Assembly: GCF_000445445.1 (NCBI RefSeq) | Contig: NZ_ASXP01000004.1 | Coordinates: forward strand, 186,001 to 250,000 | Source of the DNA: Sporomusa ovata DSM 2662 | GTDB lineage: Bacteria; Bacillota; Negativicutes; Sporomusales; Sporomusaceae | Direction: 5' to 3' | Length of the DNA stretch: 64,000 nt | In this document: positions 29,856 to 38,208 of the stretch, in pieces | Numbering within the stretch: position 1 is the stretch's first letter | Layout of the letters: every line of letters begins with the position of its first letter | The notes under the pieces: model-generated | The model's input: only the letters and a program-made list of their open reading frames with translations | Database searches by the model: none | What the model was told of the DNA's origin: nothing | Position numbers and translations under genes: made by a program

Positions 29856-30368
29856 ATGAAAGCCATAACAATCCTGCAGCCGTGGGCAAGCTTAATAGCC
29901 TGCGGTAAAAAACAGATAGAGACACGGAACTGGGCGACTAAGTATCGGGGGCCGATTGCGATTCATGCGGGAGCAAGGTTTGACCGTAAACTTTGGAATT
30001 TGTCTCTTGTAGATCCAATCAGGAACGCTCTTGATGATCTAGGATATGGAAACCGTAATGATTTACCCCTTGGTGCTGTGATTGCCATAGTTGATTTAGT
30101 AGATTGCTATTACATCGTTCACCATCCAGGAACGGACATTGATATTGCCAAAAACATTAATATTGGAGCGGAATCAATGACGGAAGATAAACACGACCCT
30201 GATTTTGGCAAATACATTGTACCAACTGAACAAGAATTTGCTTTTGGTGACTGGACTCCTGGACGCTATGCATGGATATTGGAGAATGTGCATTCGATTG
30301 ATCCGATACCGGCTAAAGGACGGCAGCGGCTTTGGGAGTGGGAGGCGCCAGGATGGTTAGATCTGTAA
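29856..30368 (+). CDS. ASCH/EVE-like domain protein
   Basis: 170 residues: ITILQPWASLIACGKKQIET then RNWATKYRGPIAIHAG, the N-terminal ASCH pattern with the conserved GxKxxExR segment. ASCH domains belong to the PUA-like group and bind RNA or modified bases. GGGGGAGG precedes the ATG. Confidence 0.82.
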   Translation: MKAITILQPWASLIACGKKQIETRNWATKYRGPIAIHAGARFDRKLWNLSLVDPIRNALDDLGYGNRNDLPLGAVIAIVDLVDCYYIVHHPGTDIDIAKNINIGAESMTEDKHDPDFGKYIVPTEQEFAFGDWTPGRYAWILENVHSIDPIPAKGRQRLWEWEAPGWLDL

Positions 30369-30583
30369 CTACCTATTACTGCAGTAAATGCGGCCAAGAA
30401 TTTAAGAACCGGAAAGAAGCCAAAGAATGCGAAGATAGCCATTACAAATTCGTCAAGGTATTTGAAAAGATTTATCGCCCAGGGCCGAGAGCACCAAAAT
30501 TATTGCATGTAGAAATTGACATTGGTGGAGACCGAAAAGAGGTTTATTACAAATTAGTGGAAGAGGGGTGGGGATCTAGATAA
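30353..30583 (+). CDS. 76-aa zinc-finger-like protein
   Basis: YYCSKCGQEFKNRKEAKECE then DSHYKF: C-x2-C ... C-x2-H finger. It overlaps the ASCH gene by 16 bases. GGGAGG precedes the ATG. Unknown partner. Confidence 0.65.
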   Translation: MVRSVTTYYCSKCGQEFKNRKEAKECEDSHYKFVKVFEKIYRPGPRAPKLLHVEIDIGGDRKEVYYKLVEEGWGSR

Positions 30584-30603
30584 TAGGCAAAGCGACAGAC
30601 AGG

Positions 30604-30732
30604 ATGATTAGCTACGCAGAGCAGTTACTTGATGAGCTTGGTTATGACCTGGATAACTATGACTTCGACAATATGACCTTTGAGCAGGTGCGGGATCTGA
30701 TTGACGAGCTTAAGGACGAGCGGGGGTATTGA
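30604..30732 (+). CDS. 42-aa acidic helical protein, start uncertain
   Basis: ATG 30604 gives ISYAEQLLDELGYDLDNYDF and a second helix ending DERGY. The frame is open back to ATA codons at 30580 and 30583, which overlap the previous stop where a TAATG junction would be expected; the ATG itself has only a weak site (ACAGG). Similar tiny acidic two-helix proteins are frequent in Firmicute phages. Confidence 0.5.
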   Translation: MISYAEQLLDELGYDLDNYDFDNMTFEQVRDLIDELKDERGY

Positions 30733-30733
30733 T

Positions 30734-30934
30734 ATGCCGGTTCAAGTGAGTTTTGAAAAAGAGCATAAATGTAAAGCAATAGAAAATATCGAGTGCGTAT
30801 TTATACAAACGCTGCTGATAGATAATAGGCATGGATGGTTTTGGCACCACATTGAGCATATGAACACGCTTGAAGAGAAAATAATTTGTCATGAAATAAA
30901 ATTTTGTCCATATTGCGGACATGAGTTAGATTAA
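30734..30934 (+). CDS. 66-aa protein with C-terminal Cys pair
   Basis: Ends IKFCPYCGHELD, a half zinc ribbon, with another Cys/His-rich region near residues 13-20. GCGGGGG precedes the ATG two bases after the previous stop. Unknown. Confidence 0.6.
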   Translation: MPVQVSFEKEHKCKAIENIECVFIQTLLIDNRHGWFWHHIEHMNTLEEKIICHEIKFCPYCGHELD

Positions 30935-30935
30935 A

Positions 30936-30960
30936 TAAAGGGCAGCTAGTCTGCCCTATT
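30936..30960 (+). terminator. stem-loop after the early operon, weak terminator
   Basis: AGGGCAG pairs with CTGCCCT across five bases; only a short T-rich tail follows. Confidence 0.5.
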
Positions 30961-30992
30961 ACCCGTTTATATTATTTGGGGGTGGGGTACAT

Positions 30993-31457
30993 ATGAATAA
31001 TAAGAGATGTGGCAATTGTATCTATTGGAGTGCTAATCACGCAGAGCATAAGAAATGCAAGGATTGCGGGGATTTTAGAAATAACTTCGTACCCAGGGAC
31101 ATGCTTTGCCCGGTGCCTAGCTGCCAGTCAAGCATGATATATTACAAGAAGGATGCTTACCTTTGCTGCCCGGATTGCGGGACGGAGATTTGGCCGTTTA
31201 ATACTGAGGTTAGCGATAAGGCTACGATCCGCGAAGAGTTTGAGAAGCAGCTGCCATGTGATAGGAATAAAGATACTACTCATGGCACACTAGTAACTAC
31301 ACATAGCAAGCTTAATGGCGGCAGCAAAAGCAAGGGGAGCAAGAAGCCCGCAAAAAAGAAATCAACTACTCAGTTGTATAAGGAGTTAGCGGCAAGTTCT
31401 GGTAAGACAAAGATTTCCGGTAACCGTCTGGATGCGGCACTTAAAACATCAACTTGA
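30993..31457 (+). CDS. 154-aa Cys-rich protein with basic tail
   Basis: First 70 residues: CGNCIYW, CKDCGDF, CPVPSC and CCPDCG, enough for two or three zinc sites. The last 60 residues are Lys/Ser/Gly-rich (GSKSKGSKKPAKKKSTTQ) and probably bind nucleic acid. GGGGGTGGGG precedes the ATG. It could be a late-gene regulator given its place at the early/late border, but nothing proves it. Confidence 0.65.
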   Translation: MNNKRCGNCIYWSANHAEHKKCKDCGDFRNNFVPRDMLCPVPSCQSSMIYYKKDAYLCCPDCGTEIWPFNTEVSDKATIREEFEKQLPCDRNKDTTHGTLVTTHSKLNGGSKSKGSKKPAKKKSTTQLYKELAASSGKTKISGNRLDAALKTST

Positions 31458-31493
31458 TATATTTACATAACATTGGTATTCTTGCATTTCGGT

Positions 31494-31585
31494 TTGACAA
31501 GTGCTAAAATCTGAATTAGAGATGTGACTATATATTGTGAAATACAGAACAAAGTGACCTTCCTTAATTGGGGGGTCTGTTTTTA
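31494..31585 (+). ncRNA. possible short transcript between promoter-like and terminator sequences
   Basis: TTGACA (31494-31499) and TAGAGA 17 bases on make a weak promoter. A hairpin with GACC.TCC...GGGGGGTC and a T-run ends at about 31585. A transcript of about 55 bases would result. The terminator is clear; the RNA is speculative. The remaining gap to 31692 contains an AT-rich dyad (GGACTTTAGTCTT, 31613-31625). Confidence 0.3.
31544..31585 (+). terminator. rho-independent terminator
   Basis: ACAG.. GACCTTCC-TTAATT-GGGGGGTC ..TGTTTTTAT. Strong stem and T-run. Confidence 0.8.
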
Positions 31586-31692
31586 TTTGCAGGAAAATTG
31601 ATCCAAACATAGGACTTTAGTCTTAAGAAACTAGGATTTTAGTACGATATTATTGTAACAAATTAACTTATAAGTCAAGGAGGGCGATTTAT

Positions 31693-31821
31693 ATGGATTT
31701 AAAAATTATACCTATTCAAAGTATATCAAATTTCAAACAAAACACTACGGCAAAAGAAGAAACGAAAAAGAAATCGCCTGTTTCTTTTGCGGAAATATTA
31801 AAAGACGCAATGAAAAAATAA
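31693..31821 (+). CDS. 42-aa small protein
   Basis: MDLKIIPIQSISNFKQNTTA, then a Lys-rich stretch and SFAEILKDAMKK, an amphipathic C-terminal helix. AAGGAGGGCGATT precedes the ATG and a terminator follows, so it is a monocistronic unit. It recalls short proteins with an FAExLxxA end in Firmicutes, of unknown role. Confidence 0.65.
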   Translation: MDLKIIPIQSISNFKQNTTAKEETKKKSPVSFAEILKDAMKK

Positions 31822-31828
31822 AACCAAT

Positions 31829-31860
31829 CCGCCAGCGTTCGAAGTCGCTGGCGGTAATTT
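31829..31860 (+). terminator. rho-independent terminator
   Basis: Nine-bp stem CCGCCAGCG/CGCTGGCGG, then TAATTTTG. Confidence 0.8.
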
Positions 31861-31911
31861 TGTGTATATATCGCACTTAGTAGGGAAGAATACAGCTTGG
31901 AGGCGATTTGC

Positions 31912-32025
31912 TTGGATAGCTTTATGGATATCCTTTTATTGTTGATTATCGTGTTAAACATTATAGGTCTTTTAAAAAAACATTTGCCTAAACACAAAAC
32001 TTGCAATCAAATTGTACTGAATTAA
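31912..32025 (+). CDS. 37-aa membrane peptide, TTG start
   Basis: One hydrophobic helix (FMDILLLLIIVLNIIGLL) followed by a basic tail. TTGGAGGCGATTTGC precedes the TTG. A terminator follows. Unknown. Confidence 0.55.
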   Translation: MDSFMDILLLLIIVLNIIGLLKKHLPKHKTCNQIVLN

Positions 32026-32032
32026 TAACACC

Positions 32033-32058
32033 AAGCGTCCGTCGGGGCGCTTTTATTA
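32033..32058 (+). terminator. rho-independent terminator
   Basis: AAGCGTCC pairs with GGGGCGCTT, then TTTATT. Confidence 0.75.
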
Positions 32059-32190
32059 TGCCCCGAAAAGAAAAAGCACCAATTTTAGTAGTTATACTTA
32101 GTTGGTATGATATTTTTGTCCTTTAAAGTTGACAAAATGTAGGAGAATATTGATTTGTGTAGAATTTTTCCATAGAGGGGGATTGATATA

Positions 32191-32349
32191 ATGAAATGCT
32201 TAATTTGTAATAAAAATATGCCATTTGATTGTACTTGCTCTGACATGGGAAAAAGAATCCAACTCGTTAGGGACGCTAAGCAAATAGCTGATTCTGAGAA
32301 GTTATTTAAAGAGTTTGTAAAAGTGAAACTTGGTGTGGATGTAGAATAG
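32191..32349 (+). CDS. 52-aa Cys-rich protein
   Basis: CLICNKNMPFDCTCSDMGKR start with two Cys pairs, then a helical, charged remainder. AGAGGGGGATTG precedes the ATG and a terminator follows. The 132 bases upstream are AT-rich and may hold its promoter. Unknown. Confidence 0.65.
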   Translation: MKCLICNKNMPFDCTCSDMGKRIQLVRDAKQIADSEKLFKEFVKVKLGVDVE

Positions 32350-32362
32350 TGCAGTAAGAGTC

Positions 32363-32385
32363 AAGAGCCGCAAGGCTCTTTTTTC
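32363..32385 (+). terminator. rho-independent terminator
   Basis: AAGAGCC-GCAA-GGCTCTT followed by TTTTC; a tetraloop hairpin. Confidence 0.9.
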
Positions 32386-32462
32386 ATGCCCCCTAATCAG
32401 TTTTTCACAATTTTCTATTTTTTCCTGGTAAATTGTTCTTTATCAGGGAAGGAGGGGAAAAC

Positions 32463-32624
32463 ATGGGAGATTATGACGAAGTATTAAGTCAAATTGAGAA
32501 TCTTCGCCAAGTGCTAAATAAGTTAGTTCTTGAAAAAGGCATTTCAGATTTAGAAGTAATGCAAATTAGTAAGCAACTTGACGAAGTTCTCAATAAGTAT
32601 CACAAAATGTTTAAGACAAGGTAA
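32463..32624 (+). CDS. Spo0E-like aspartyl-phosphate phosphatase
   Basis: 53 residues: IENLRQVLNKLVLEKGISDL (11-30), then EVMQISKQLDEVLNKYHKM (31-49). The two-helix hairpin with SxxLD (Ser36, Asp40) followed by a hydrophobic-x2-Y end is the Spo0E family pattern. Family members dephosphorylate Spo0A~P and so hold back sporulation. A strong GGAAGGAGGGG site precedes the ATG and its own terminator follows. A prophage could use it to delay host sporulation during the lytic cycle (inference). The Gln after Ser in the usual SQxLD is shifted (SKQLD). Confidence 0.8.
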   Translation: MGDYDEVLSQIENLRQVLNKLVLEKGISDLEVMQISKQLDEVLNKYHKMFKTR

Positions 32625-32627
32625 GAA

Positions 32628-32662
32628 ATAAAGAAACCGTCCGAATAGGACGGTTTCTTTAT
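32628..32662 (+). terminator. strong rho-independent terminator
   Basis: 15-bp stem ATAAAGAAACCGTCC with its complement across GAATA, ending in T-rich sequence; symmetric enough to work on both strands. Confidence 0.9.
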
Positions 32663-32685
32663 GCCCAAAAACAGGAGGCGATACC

Positions 32686-32796
32686 GTGAATGATAAAACA
32701 AAACCCAAGCCAGTGCCAACAACTACAGCCATTGTTCACCCGCCTACGCTGCCAAGAGGAAAGAAGGGTAGCCGGGTGACTGGGGTGCTGAAATAG
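32686..32796 (+). CDS. 36-aa basic Pro-rich peptide, GTG start
   Basis: NDKTKPKPVPTTTAIVHPPT then a basic end. ACAGGAGGCGATACC precedes the GTG. It directly precedes the terminase genes. Unknown; similar short basic peptides occur before terminases in other phages. Confidence 0.5.
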   Translation: MNDKTKPKPVPTTTAIVHPPTLPRGKKGSRVTGVLK

Positions 32797-32831
32797 TGAC
32801 GATACCGAGCCGGGAGGTGGTGACCTTGTAA

Positions 32832-33674
32832 GTGCCGAGAGGGAGAAGTCCCAAAAGAGATAAAGCTTTTGAAATATGGAAAGATAGTGGCGGCGAAATA
32901 CCGCTTATTGAAATTGCAGAGAAAATTGGTGTTTCTGATGCCCAAATTCGCCAATGGAAAAAGCAAGATAAATGGGATCTGAATAATAACGTGATTAATC
33001 ACGAAACCGGTAGCGTAATTAATCACGCGAATAATAACGTAACTAAATCCAAGAAGATAGGCCCACCATTCGGAAACAAAAATGCAAAAGGCCATGGTCC
33101 ACCTAAGGGCAATAAAAATGCTGTTGGCAATCGGGGTGGGTATGCGCTGCCCGGCAACAAAAATGCCGAGAAACATGGGTTCTTCGCCAAGATTCTTCCT
33201 GATGATAAACTTACCCGCGAGATTATTGAGGATATCAATATCAAGAGTCCATTGGAGATTCTGTGGGAAAATATTGTCTTGCAGTATGGTATTATAGCCA
33301 GGGCTCAGCGACTGATGTTTGTTAGGGACCAGAATGATCTTACCAAGGTGTTAAAGCGTGAGAAAGAAAGTAGTGGTCTCCACAGCGATTCATGGGAAAA
33401 AGAATATCAACTGCAATTTGCCTGGGACAAGCACGCAACTTTACTGAAAGCTCAAAGTGTGGCCATGAAAACTTTAGACGGTCTACTTGCCCGGTATGAT
33501 GAGCTGTTGCGAAGTGAAAAGACTACGGAAGAACAGCAGTTGCGGATTGATAAATTGCGGAGCGAAATAGCTAAACTTAAGGGTGAGGATGGGGATCCCG
33601 AAGCAGACGGCGGCGAAAATTTTGTTGAAGCTTTAAAAGGCAAAGTCCCGGAGGTATGGGACAATGGCTCTTAA
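32832..33674 (+). CDS. terS: terminase small subunit
   Basis: 280 residues, GTG start with GGGAGGTGGTGAC upstream. The N-terminal HTH (residues 8-50: DKAFEIWKDSGGEIPLIEIA then EKIGVSDAQIRQWKKQDKWD) is the phage-terminase type that binds pac or cos DNA. A central Gly/Asn/Lys-rich part repeats GNKNA three times. The C-terminal half is helical and should oligomerise and contact the large subunit. It overlaps the large subunit gene by 11 bases. Confidence 0.85.
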   Translation: MPRGRSPKRDKAFEIWKDSGGEIPLIEIAEKIGVSDAQIRQWKKQDKWDLNNNVINHETGSVINHANNNVTKSKKIGPPFGNKNAKGHGPPKGNKNAVGNRGGYALPGNKNAEKHGFFAKILPDDKLTREIIEDINIKSPLEILWENIVLQYGIIARAQRLMFVRDQNDLTKVLKREKESSGLHSDSWEKEYQLQFAWDKHATLLKAQSVAMKTLDGLLARYDELLRSEKTTEEQQLRIDKLRSEIAKLKGEDGDPEADGGENFVEALKGKVPEVWDNGS

Positions 33675-34950
33675 AGTAACGCCGTTTAAGTTTGAGCCGT
33701 TTTCTAAAAAACAGCTTAAAGTGTTAACCTGGTGGTTACCCAATTCGCCGGTATATGACAAGGATATTATTATTGCCGATGGCGCTATCCGATCCGGTAA
33801 GACTGTGTCGATGTCGCTATCTTTTGTCCAGTGGGGCATGGAAACTTTCGACGGCGAGAATTTGGGCATGTCAGGCAAGACTATTGGTTCATTCCGCAGA
33901 AATGTTTTGGCACCGCTTAAACAAATGCTCAAGTCCTTGAAATACCGCGTCAAAGAACACCGAAACGACAACATGGTAGAAATACGGTACAGGAAGAAAG
34001 TAAATTATTTCTACATTTTCGGTGGCAAGGATGAACGGTCACAAGACTTGATTCAGGGTATTACGTTGGCCGGCATGCTATTCGACGAAGTGGCTCTTAT
34101 GCCGGAATCCTTTGTAAATCAGGCAACGGCTCGTTGTTCAGTCGAAGGTGCCAAACTTTGGTTCAACTGCAATCCGGCTGGTCCGTATCACTGGTTTAAG
34201 GTTGAGTATATAGAGAAGATTGTCGAGAAGAATGGCATCTATCTGCATTTCACGATGGATGATAACCTGTCGCTTAGCCCGAAGGTGAAAGATCGGTATA
34301 AGCGTATGTATTTTGGCGTTTTCTACGACCGATACATTAAAGGGTTATGGAAAATGGCCGAAGGGATGATCTTTGATATGTTTAACGAGGAAAAACATGT
34401 CGTTAAAACAGTTCCAGATAGATTTGCAACCGAGTGGGTTGCTGTTGACCACGGTACCGGTAATCCTACGGCCTATATTTGGCAAGGATTCGATGGTAAG
34501 GATTTTTATTCGTCCCGAGAGTATTATTACGCGAGCCGGGAGACTGGCATTCAAAAGACGACCGGGGAGTATTCGCAGGACATGCTTGCATTTACGAAAG
34601 GGAAGAGGCCGCCAATAATCTGCGATCCGGCTGCCAGTGCATTGATAACCCAATTTAGGAAGGACGGATTCACCGTCATAGAAGCCGACAATGCTGTCCT
34701 AGAAGGGATTCAGCATGTAGGTAACCTGTTAAACGATGGTCAATACTTTATCCATGAAAGCTGCACGAATTTGATAAAAGAAATGTCCTCATATTCTTGG
34801 GATATCAAAGCCCAGCAGCGGGGTGAAGATAAGCCGTTAAAACAAAATGACCATGCCGTGGACGGTACCCGGTATGGTCTTTATACTATGCGACACTTAA
34901 TTGCGGTTAAACATGACCGAACCAAAATGCGCAAATCAGGCGCGATGTAA
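33664..34950 (+). CDS. terL: terminase large subunit (packaging ATPase/nuclease)
   Basis: 428 residues, PBSX-type. The ATPase has Walker A DGAIRSGKT (39-47) and Walker B GMLFDEVAL (about 137-145). The RNase H-like nuclease has acidic residues in VDHGTG (about 261), CDPAAS (about 320) and NDHAVDGTRYGL (about 395). It translocates DNA into the prohead and cuts the concatemer. It overlaps the small subunit gene. Confidence 0.95.
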   Translation: MALKVTPFKFEPFSKKQLKVLTWWLPNSPVYDKDIIIADGAIRSGKTVSMSLSFVQWGMETFDGENLGMSGKTIGSFRRNVLAPLKQMLKSLKYRVKEHRNDNMVEIRYRKKVNYFYIFGGKDERSQDLIQGITLAGMLFDEVALMPESFVNQATARCSVEGAKLWFNCNPAGPYHWFKVEYIEKIVEKNGIYLHFTMDDNLSLSPKVKDRYKRMYFGVFYDRYIKGLWKMAEGMIFDMFNEEKHVVKTVPDRFATEWVAVDHGTGNPTAYIWQGFDGKDFYSSREYYYASRETGIQKTTGEYSQDMLAFTKGKRPPIICDPAASALITQFRKDGFTVIEADNAVLEGIQHVGNLLNDGQYFIHESCTNLIKEMSSYSWDIKAQQRGEDKPLKQNDHAVDGTRYGLYTMRHLIAVKHDRTKMRKSGAM

Positions 34951-34964
34951 AAGGAGATGATCGC

Positions 34965-35258
34965 ATGAACATGCCATTCTCACAGATATTTTGTAAGGCA
35001 AAGACTGTCGGTATAACACCGATTGAACTATGTACAGGAAACGTTGCTAAAAAAGGCAGGAACGGAGTCGGCTTTAAAAACATGTCTGATGCAAGCAAGG
35101 TGGTTTACGTACTGGAAAGCCCAACTCAGGCAATTACGGATGGTTATCCTGTTGCTGCCGGAACCGAATTTATACGCGATGTTAAACCTGATTGCCGTAT
35201 TTGGGTTGCAAGCGATACTGCTGGTGTTCCGATTCGTGCCATGGAAACTACGGAATAG
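34965..35258 (+). CDS. 97-aa virion-module protein of unknown function
   Basis: Beta-rich C-terminal half (VVYVLESPTQAITDGYPVAA then GTEFIRDVKPDCRIWVASDT). It lies between large terminase and portal with AAAGGAG before its ATG, where head-decoration or tail-fibre-attachment-like small proteins are found. No family assigned. Confidence 0.6.
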   Translation: MNMPFSQIFCKAKTVGITPIELCTGNVAKKGRNGVGFKNMSDASKVVYVLESPTQAITDGYPVAAGTEFIRDVKPDCRIWVASDTAGVPIRAMETTE

Positions 35259-35269
35259 GGGCTGAAATC

Positions 35270-37438
35270 ATGGATGAACAGGAAATTAGCCTAGATACAC
35301 TATCACAAGAGCAAATAGAGCTTATCATGTCTCAAGTCAAGAAAGACAAAGAGGAAGCGGATCGATATTACACCAGCGATATTGAGCCAAAACTCCTGCG
35401 GCGAAAAAATATCGTTGATGCCAGTGTTGATCACTACCGTAAAAAGTTTCCGAAGCTATCTGAACTATCAAACTGGTGCAGCCAGGATGTTAAATCAACT
35501 ATCGAATGGATTATGCCGGCGCTTATGGAGATGTTCTATGGCGCGCAGGAGCCAGTTGATGTTCAGGGAACCATGCCTGATGATGACCCAGCGGCCAAGA
35601 AGGTACAAAGTCTTCTTAAATTTCAAATTGATAAGAAAAATGACGGCTTCATGTTCCTGTTTTGGTTTCTGAAAGAGGGGCTGCAGTCGAATTTTGCTGC
35701 TACTAAAATCTATTGGAAACGGGAAGAAAAGCGAAATCGGATGCAAGGTATGGTTAATGCCGATATGATGCAGCAACTTTTACTGGAGGAGCAGGCAGGG
35801 AAAGTAGAGATCATTGATATTCAGCCAATAGTACCTACAAGTGACCTATTTGCCGTCCAATATGACGAAATAATCCTCAAAACCAATCAACCGGTGCTTG
35901 AGAATATACCAGCCAGTGAACTGCGATTTAGCCCGGATGCCCGGAGGTTATATGATGCCAAATATGTCAGTCATAGAAAGATAGTTAATGGTGACTATCT
36001 GAGGCGCAAGCAACAGGAAGGCGTTTATCAGAACGTAGAAAAGGCTTTGGAAGCCTCTTCAAATGTTAAATATACTCAGTTAGAGCTAAAGCAGAATCCA
36101 CAACTTAAGAAATATCGCAGTACACAAGGCCAGGGGAAAGCGCGAAAAGACGTTGAACTCTACGAAAGCTATATTTCCGTAGATTATAACAATGATGGAT
36201 TACTGGAAAAGCTCATTGTTCATTCCGTAGGCGATACACCACTAAGAATAGCGGTTAATACATACGAAAAGCCGCCTTTTTTTGTGTTCAGCAGCATTGT
36301 GGAGCCGTATAAAGTCGTTGCCGATGATAGTTTAGCTGATATTCTTGAACAGTTACAAGACCTAAAAACTGCTTTAACCCGGCAAGTTATCATTAATGTG
36401 GCAAAAAATAATGACCCGCAGACGTTCGCTGACGCTAACAAGGTTGATATTGACGCCATGCTAGACGGGGATGCGATTATACCGGTTCAAGGTGATCCGC
36501 GCCTAGCTATTTATCATGCGCCTATCGCACAACTTGCCTCACCAACCTTTAAACTGATTGAAAATATCCAGGGAGAGATTGAATCCAGAACCGGTGTAAC
36601 ACGGTATAACCAGGGTTTGGATGCTGATTCGCTCAATAAAACGGCTACAGGGATATCGGCAATCATGGGTGCAGCCAACCAGCGCATCAAGCTAATTGCC
36701 AGGATTTTTGCGGAAACTGTTTGGTTGCCTGTTGTACGATTCCTTATCGAACTCAATCAAAAATTTATCGATCAGGAGCAAATTATCCGCTTAACTGGTG
36801 ACTCGCTGCGTGTTTCCCCGGAAGAACTTTCTGGAGATTTTGATTTAAATGTCAATGTCGGCATGGGTACCGGCAGCAAAGAGGTTCAAGTCCAAATGAT
36901 TATGAATCTGATTGGTGGATTATACCCGATGCTCACCCAAATGGGCATTGTGACGCCTCAAAACTGGTACAACATTGCTAAGACGCTGCATGAGAATATG
37001 GGCCTCAAGAATATTAACGACCTACTGACCGACCCAGCACAAATGCAGCAGATGTTACAGCAGCAACAGCAAAATAGCGCACTAAATCAAGTCATCCAGT
37101 CTTTACCTCCGCAAATTTTACAACAATTAGCTCAAATTCAAGATCCACAACAATTCCAACAGGTATTAGGCCAAATCGCACAGAGGCTTCCTCCGCAAAT
37201 TCAGCAGCAAGTAAGTGCTGAAATACAAGGAATTCCGCCGCAACAACTGCTTATGGCAATTAAAAGTATGATTATTCAAGCGTTAGGAGGTACACAGAAT
37301 GCCCAAACCAACCCCCCGGGAAACTCGCCTCCGGGATCAGTCAACCAAAGCGGAGTTAGCCAAGCAAGTGCAGGAATACCTGGGCAAGTGGCTGGAGGAG
37401 TACAAACAGGGAATTTACCGCAAGTTGGAGGACCCTAA
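35270..37438 (+). CDS. portal protein, P22-like size
   Basis: 722 residues, ATG at 35270 with AGGGGC upstream. The N-terminal part has KLLRRKNIVDASVDHYRKKF and STIEWIMPALMEMFYGAQEP, the usual start of podovirus portals. The core has SDIEP and long helices, and the C-terminal 150 residues are very rich in Gln and Pro (the barrel region). It forms the dodecameric ring at the head vertex and binds terminase. The last 140 bases overlap a small gene. Confidence 0.9.
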   Translation: MDEQEISLDTLSQEQIELIMSQVKKDKEEADRYYTSDIEPKLLRRKNIVDASVDHYRKKFPKLSELSNWCSQDVKSTIEWIMPALMEMFYGAQEPVDVQGTMPDDDPAAKKVQSLLKFQIDKKNDGFMFLFWFLKEGLQSNFAATKIYWKREEKRNRMQGMVNADMMQQLLLEEQAGKVEIIDIQPIVPTSDLFAVQYDEIILKTNQPVLENIPASELRFSPDARRLYDAKYVSHRKIVNGDYLRRKQQEGVYQNVEKALEASSNVKYTQLELKQNPQLKKYRSTQGQGKARKDVELYESYISVDYNNDGLLEKLIVHSVGDTPLRIAVNTYEKPPFFVFSSIVEPYKVVADDSLADILEQLQDLKTALTRQVIINVAKNNDPQTFADANKVDIDAMLDGDAIIPVQGDPRLAIYHAPIAQLASPTFKLIENIQGEIESRTGVTRYNQGLDADSLNKTATGISAIMGAANQRIKLIARIFAETVWLPVVRFLIELNQKFIDQEQIIRLTGDSLRVSPEELSGDFDLNVNVGMGTGSKEVQVQMIMNLIGGLYPMLTQMGIVTPQNWYNIAKTLHENMGLKNINDLLTDPAQMQQMLQQQQQNSALNQVIQSLPPQILQQLAQIQDPQQFQQVLGQIAQRLPPQIQQQVSAEIQGIPPQQLLMAIKSMIIQALGGTQNAQTNPPGNSPPGSVNQSGVSQASAGIPGQVAGGVQTGNLPQVGGP

Positions 37439-37547
37439 TGACAGGGATACTGAATGGCTAAAGCAGAAATTACTTGCGGCCAATGCCTTTGCCGGGCAGT
37501 TAAGGCAGGATATAGTGCAAGGGAAGATCGCTGAAAGGAGTGAGTGA
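37299..37547 (+). CDS. 82-aa helical protein overlapping portal
   Basis: Strong TTAGGAGGTACACAGA before the ATG. Charged amphipathic helices (STKAELAKQVQEYLGKWLEE). Its 5' 140 bases are in the portal tail (Gln/Pro-rich region) in another frame. Such overlap with a low-complexity end suggests the gene arose or was extended into the portal gene. Unknown function. Confidence 0.75.
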   Translation: MPKPTPRETRLRDQSTKAELAKQVQEYLGKWLEEYKQGIYRKLEDPNDRDTEWLKQKLLAANAFAGQLRQDIVQGKIAERSE

Positions 37548-37548
37548 C

Positions 37549-37629
37549 ATGGCTAAAATGAGTAAATCTGCTTTGCGGTGTGGGAGTGTAGCGGTGAGTG
37601 TTAAGAAACTTAAGCCTAAGAAGAAATAG
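37549..37629 (+). CDS. 26-aa basic peptide
   Basis: MAKMSKSALRCGSVAVSVKK then LKPKKK. GAAAGGAGTGAGTGAC is a strong ribosome site; the gene starts one base after the previous stop. Similar short Lys-rich peptides exist in other phages; role unknown. Confidence 0.55.
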   Translation: MAKMSKSALRCGSVAVSVKKLKPKKK

Positions 37630-37693
37630 GGAGGGGACCTTACAGAAGGCTAATACCCTGTTGATTATTATTTTAGGTTGGAGAGTGAGTACT

Positions 37694-37783
37694 GTGTTTT
37701 ATATTGCTCATTATAATTGGGAATCAGTTGCTCTCTTCATCATATTAATGATCGTGTTATGTGTCCAATATTTTAGTGATTAG
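37694..37783 (+). CDS. 29-aa membrane peptide (start uncertain)
   Basis: GTG with GGAGAGTGAGTACT; one helix (ESVALFIILMIVLCVQYF). A TTG at 37660 would add a second short hydrophobic segment. Low certainty. Confidence 0.35.
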   Translation: MFYIAHYNWESVALFIILMIVLCVQYFSD

Positions 37784-37825
37784 GCGGCGAATAGCCGTTA
37801 ATTTTATTTAGGGAGAGGATAAATA

Positions 37826-38173
37826 ATGTATGACAGAACACAGGGGAAGCAAATCGACACAAGCAGTCTACTAGGGGCCAAGTGCGGTGAGCCCAAGGAC
37901 ATGCCAACTGGAAGAATTAACGAATGCCTTGCAGACATTAGTGATAGTTTGCACCGTACGAATAAATTGCTGGCAGAGATTGAAGATACTGTCTTTTGTC
38001 CGCGACCAGCTGAAACCTGTTCAGGTTCTATTGAGGCGCCCTGTCCTAACGAGACTACAGTTTATTTGGAGCTTAGTCATATTCAAGTTAAAGTAAATGA
38101 CTATAACCAGCGTTTAGACGAAGTGCTTGCAGCGTTGCGTGGACAGCTTGGTGGAAGCTTGAAATTGGTGTAA
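37826..38173 (+). CDS. 115-aa protein with Cys-rich centre
   Basis: Acidic helical N- and C-terminal parts around FCPRPAETCSGSIEAPCPNE. GGGAGAGG precedes the ATG. It lies between the portal and scaffold genes; unknown role. Confidence 0.65.
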   Translation: MYDRTQGKQIDTSSLLGAKCGEPKDMPTGRINECLADISDSLHRTNKLLAEIEDTVFCPRPAETCSGSIEAPCPNETTVYLELSHIQVKVNDYNQRLDEVLAALRGQLGGSLKLV

Positions 38174-38208
38174 AGAAACAATAATTAATTTGATATGGGG
38201 GAATAGAA

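Noticed and set aside
32832..33100. Repeated GTAATTAATCAC units in the small terminase gene as a possible pac or operator site
   Set aside because: Only two clear copies are present and they encode a plausible Asn-rich linker; the pac site cannot be decided from the sequence alone.
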